A stretch of DNA of 64,000 nucleotides. It comes from Hormoscilla sp. GM7CHS1pb (GTDB taxonomy: Bacteria > Cyanobacteriota > Cyanobacteriia > Cyanobacteriales > Desertifilaceae). Location: NCBI GenBank assembly GCA_014323675.1, contig JACONN010000006.1, forward strand, positions 682,001 to 746,000, given 5' to 3'. Under the pieces are notes generated by a model that was not told the DNA's origin, searched no databases, and worked only from the letters and a program-made list of their open reading frames with translations. The position numbers were made by a program, and so were the translations under genes. How positions within the stretch are numbered: position 1 is the stretch's first letter; every line of letters starts with the position of its first letter. This document shows positions 63,080-64,000 of this stretch, piece after piece.

Positions 63080-64000
63080 TCAATCTGCAGAGAGTCCTTT
63101 GGATGCTAACCATTCGCGACTATAAAGTCGTGATTGATAACGGGCCCCACTATCACAAAGTACAGTCACGATCGTATGACCCGGTCCCATCTGCTTTGCC
63201 AAGGCCACAGCAGCACCAACATTAATGCCCACGGAACCTCCCATAAATAGCCCATCTTTCCGCAGCAACTGATAAATTACCCGCACGCATTCAGGATCGT
63301 CAATCTGGATCGCATCATCGATCGGGACATCTTGCATATTCGTCGTCACGCGGGAATTACCAATTCCTTCAGTAATCGACCTGCCCTCTGCTTTCGGTTC
63401 CCCCGTCTTCACATAACTATACAGCCCACTGCCCATCGGGTCTGCCAAGACATTTTGAACTATAGCATTCTTTTCTTTCAAATACATCGCCACCCCTGCA
63501 AAGGTGCCACCCGTACCCGTTGAGGCGACCCAGGCATCAACTTTACCATCAGTTTGGGTCCAAATTTCCGGACCAGTAGTTTCATAATGAGCCCGTCGAT
63601 TAGCTAAATTGTCAAACTGATTGGCCCAGATCGCATTTTCCATCTCAGCGGCGATTCTGCCAGACAGCTTGACATAATTGTTAGGGTCTTTGTATGGTAC
63701 AGCCGAGACCGTTTGCACGTCGGCACCCAAGGTGCGCAAGGCATCTATCTTCTCTTGAGATTGGGTTTCCGGAATGATAATCTTGCACTTATAGCCTTTA
63801 GCATTGCAAATATGGGCTAAACCAATCCCCGTATTGCCAGCAGTGCCCTCAACTACCGTGCCACCGGGTTTAAGTAAGCCTTTTTCTTCAGCATCTTGAA
63901 TAATGTAAAGTGCTGCCCGGTCCTTCACGGAACCGCCGGGATTGAGAAACTCAGCCTTTCCCAGGATTTCGCAACCCGTTTCGTCGCTGAAGCTGTTGAT
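63080..64000 (-). CDS. cysK: Cysteine synthase A, 5' end beyond the window
   Basis: About 307 codons are visible; the frame is open through base 64000, so roughly 20-25 N-terminal residues are outside. NPGGSVKDRAALYII carries the PLP-binding Lys, GTAGNTGIGLAHICNAKGYK is the substrate-binding loop, and STGTGGTFAGVAMYL holds the PLP phosphate. CysK makes cysteine from O-acetylserine and sulfide in the cytosol. The C-terminal segment (CDSGARYQSRLYSREWLASK) fits the family. A similar beta-synthase is possible, but the overall pattern is closest to CysK. Confidence 0.9.
   Translation of the reverse strand: MNSFSDETGCEILGKAEFLNPGGSVKDRAALYIIQDAEEKGLLKPGGTVVEGTAGNTGIGLAHICNAKGYKCKIIIPETQSQEKIDALRTLGADVQTVSAVPYKDPNNYVKLSGRIAAEMENAIWANQFDNLANRRAHYETTGPEIWTQTDGKVDAWVASTGTGGTFAGVAMYLKEKNAIVQNVLADPMGSGLYSYVKTGEPKAEGRSITEGIGNSRVTTNMQDVPIDDAIQIDDPECVRVIYQLLRKDGLFMGGSVGINVGAAVALAKQMGPGHTIVTVLCDSGARYQSRLYSREWLASKGLSAD

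Overview
The window is chromosomal DNA of a cyanobacterium, most likely a filamentous, repeat-rich one. The evidence is the gene set: thf1/psb29, ndhS, a HAS-barrel protein, the clpS-DUF2103 pair, an Rre1/Ycf29-type regulator, DUF2811, DUF4870 and three AIM24 paralogues. The HIP1 octamer GCGATCGC is frequent, and there are heptamer short tandem repeats, group II introns and several IS families. No rRNA or tRNA gene was recognised. I do not name a species.

Layout. 1-3.4 kb is a small defence/toxin island: DUF262 protein, HEPN nuclease, a convergent C5 DNA methyltransferase and a decayed VapBC-type pair. 3.5-16.9 kb is mostly core metabolism: thf1, a STAS protein, hemF, an SRPBCC protein, mrp, rodA, ndhS, a HAS-barrel protein, a histone-deacetylase-like hydrolase, a candidate structured RNA, gyrA, lnt and DUF4870. 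17-22 kb holds a secreted cupin, a secreted FAD enzyme, clpS and DUF2103. 22-31 kb is accessory: RTX fragments, a truncated toxin-antitoxin pair, an IS200-like transposase between palindromic repeats, a chimeric scar made of pieces of the amidase gene, a large subtilase-RTX protein, a dockerin-like secreted protein and the amidase itself. 31-38.8 kb is a decaying mobile and toxin-antitoxin region: antitoxin remnants, a broken DUF4469-type protein, a minisatellite, a fused RelB-RelE reading frame, two ISKra4-type elements, an intron remnant and an M48 peptidase fragment. 38.8-43.3 kb is an AIM24 cluster whose middle gene is split by a group II intron in antisense orientation. 43.4-45.8 kb encodes a NACHT-membrane-TPR-ClpS protein. 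46-53.6 kb returns to core genes (rsmA, an rre1-like regulator, PHP, hemG/hemY, DUF2811, HD-GYP) with repeat-filled spacers and a cluster of DnaA-box-like sites. 53.6-57 kb has nested mobile debris. 58-64 kb has tandem Uma2 genes, ygfZ, hypothetical genes and cysK running off the end.

Two themes cut across the window. First, at least nine reading-frame breaks in otherwise well-conserved genes (thf1, hemF, rodA, the FAD enzyme three times, the cupin, DUF4870, NACHT-ClpS) are each repaired by one base, nearly always in a homopolymer. That pattern points to sequencing or assembly indels more than to decay, although tract-length variation or slippage is possible. Second, dispersed repeats have entered coding sequence without breaking it: lnt carries three different repeat types in frame, and gyrA carries an expanded acidic Ser/Asp/Glu tract.

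The most interesting candidates are the NACHT-TM-TPR-ClpS fusion, the DUF262-HEPN-methyltransferase cassette, the phased TGTGG boxes at 51.7 kb, and a branched RNA-like structure upstream of gyrA.
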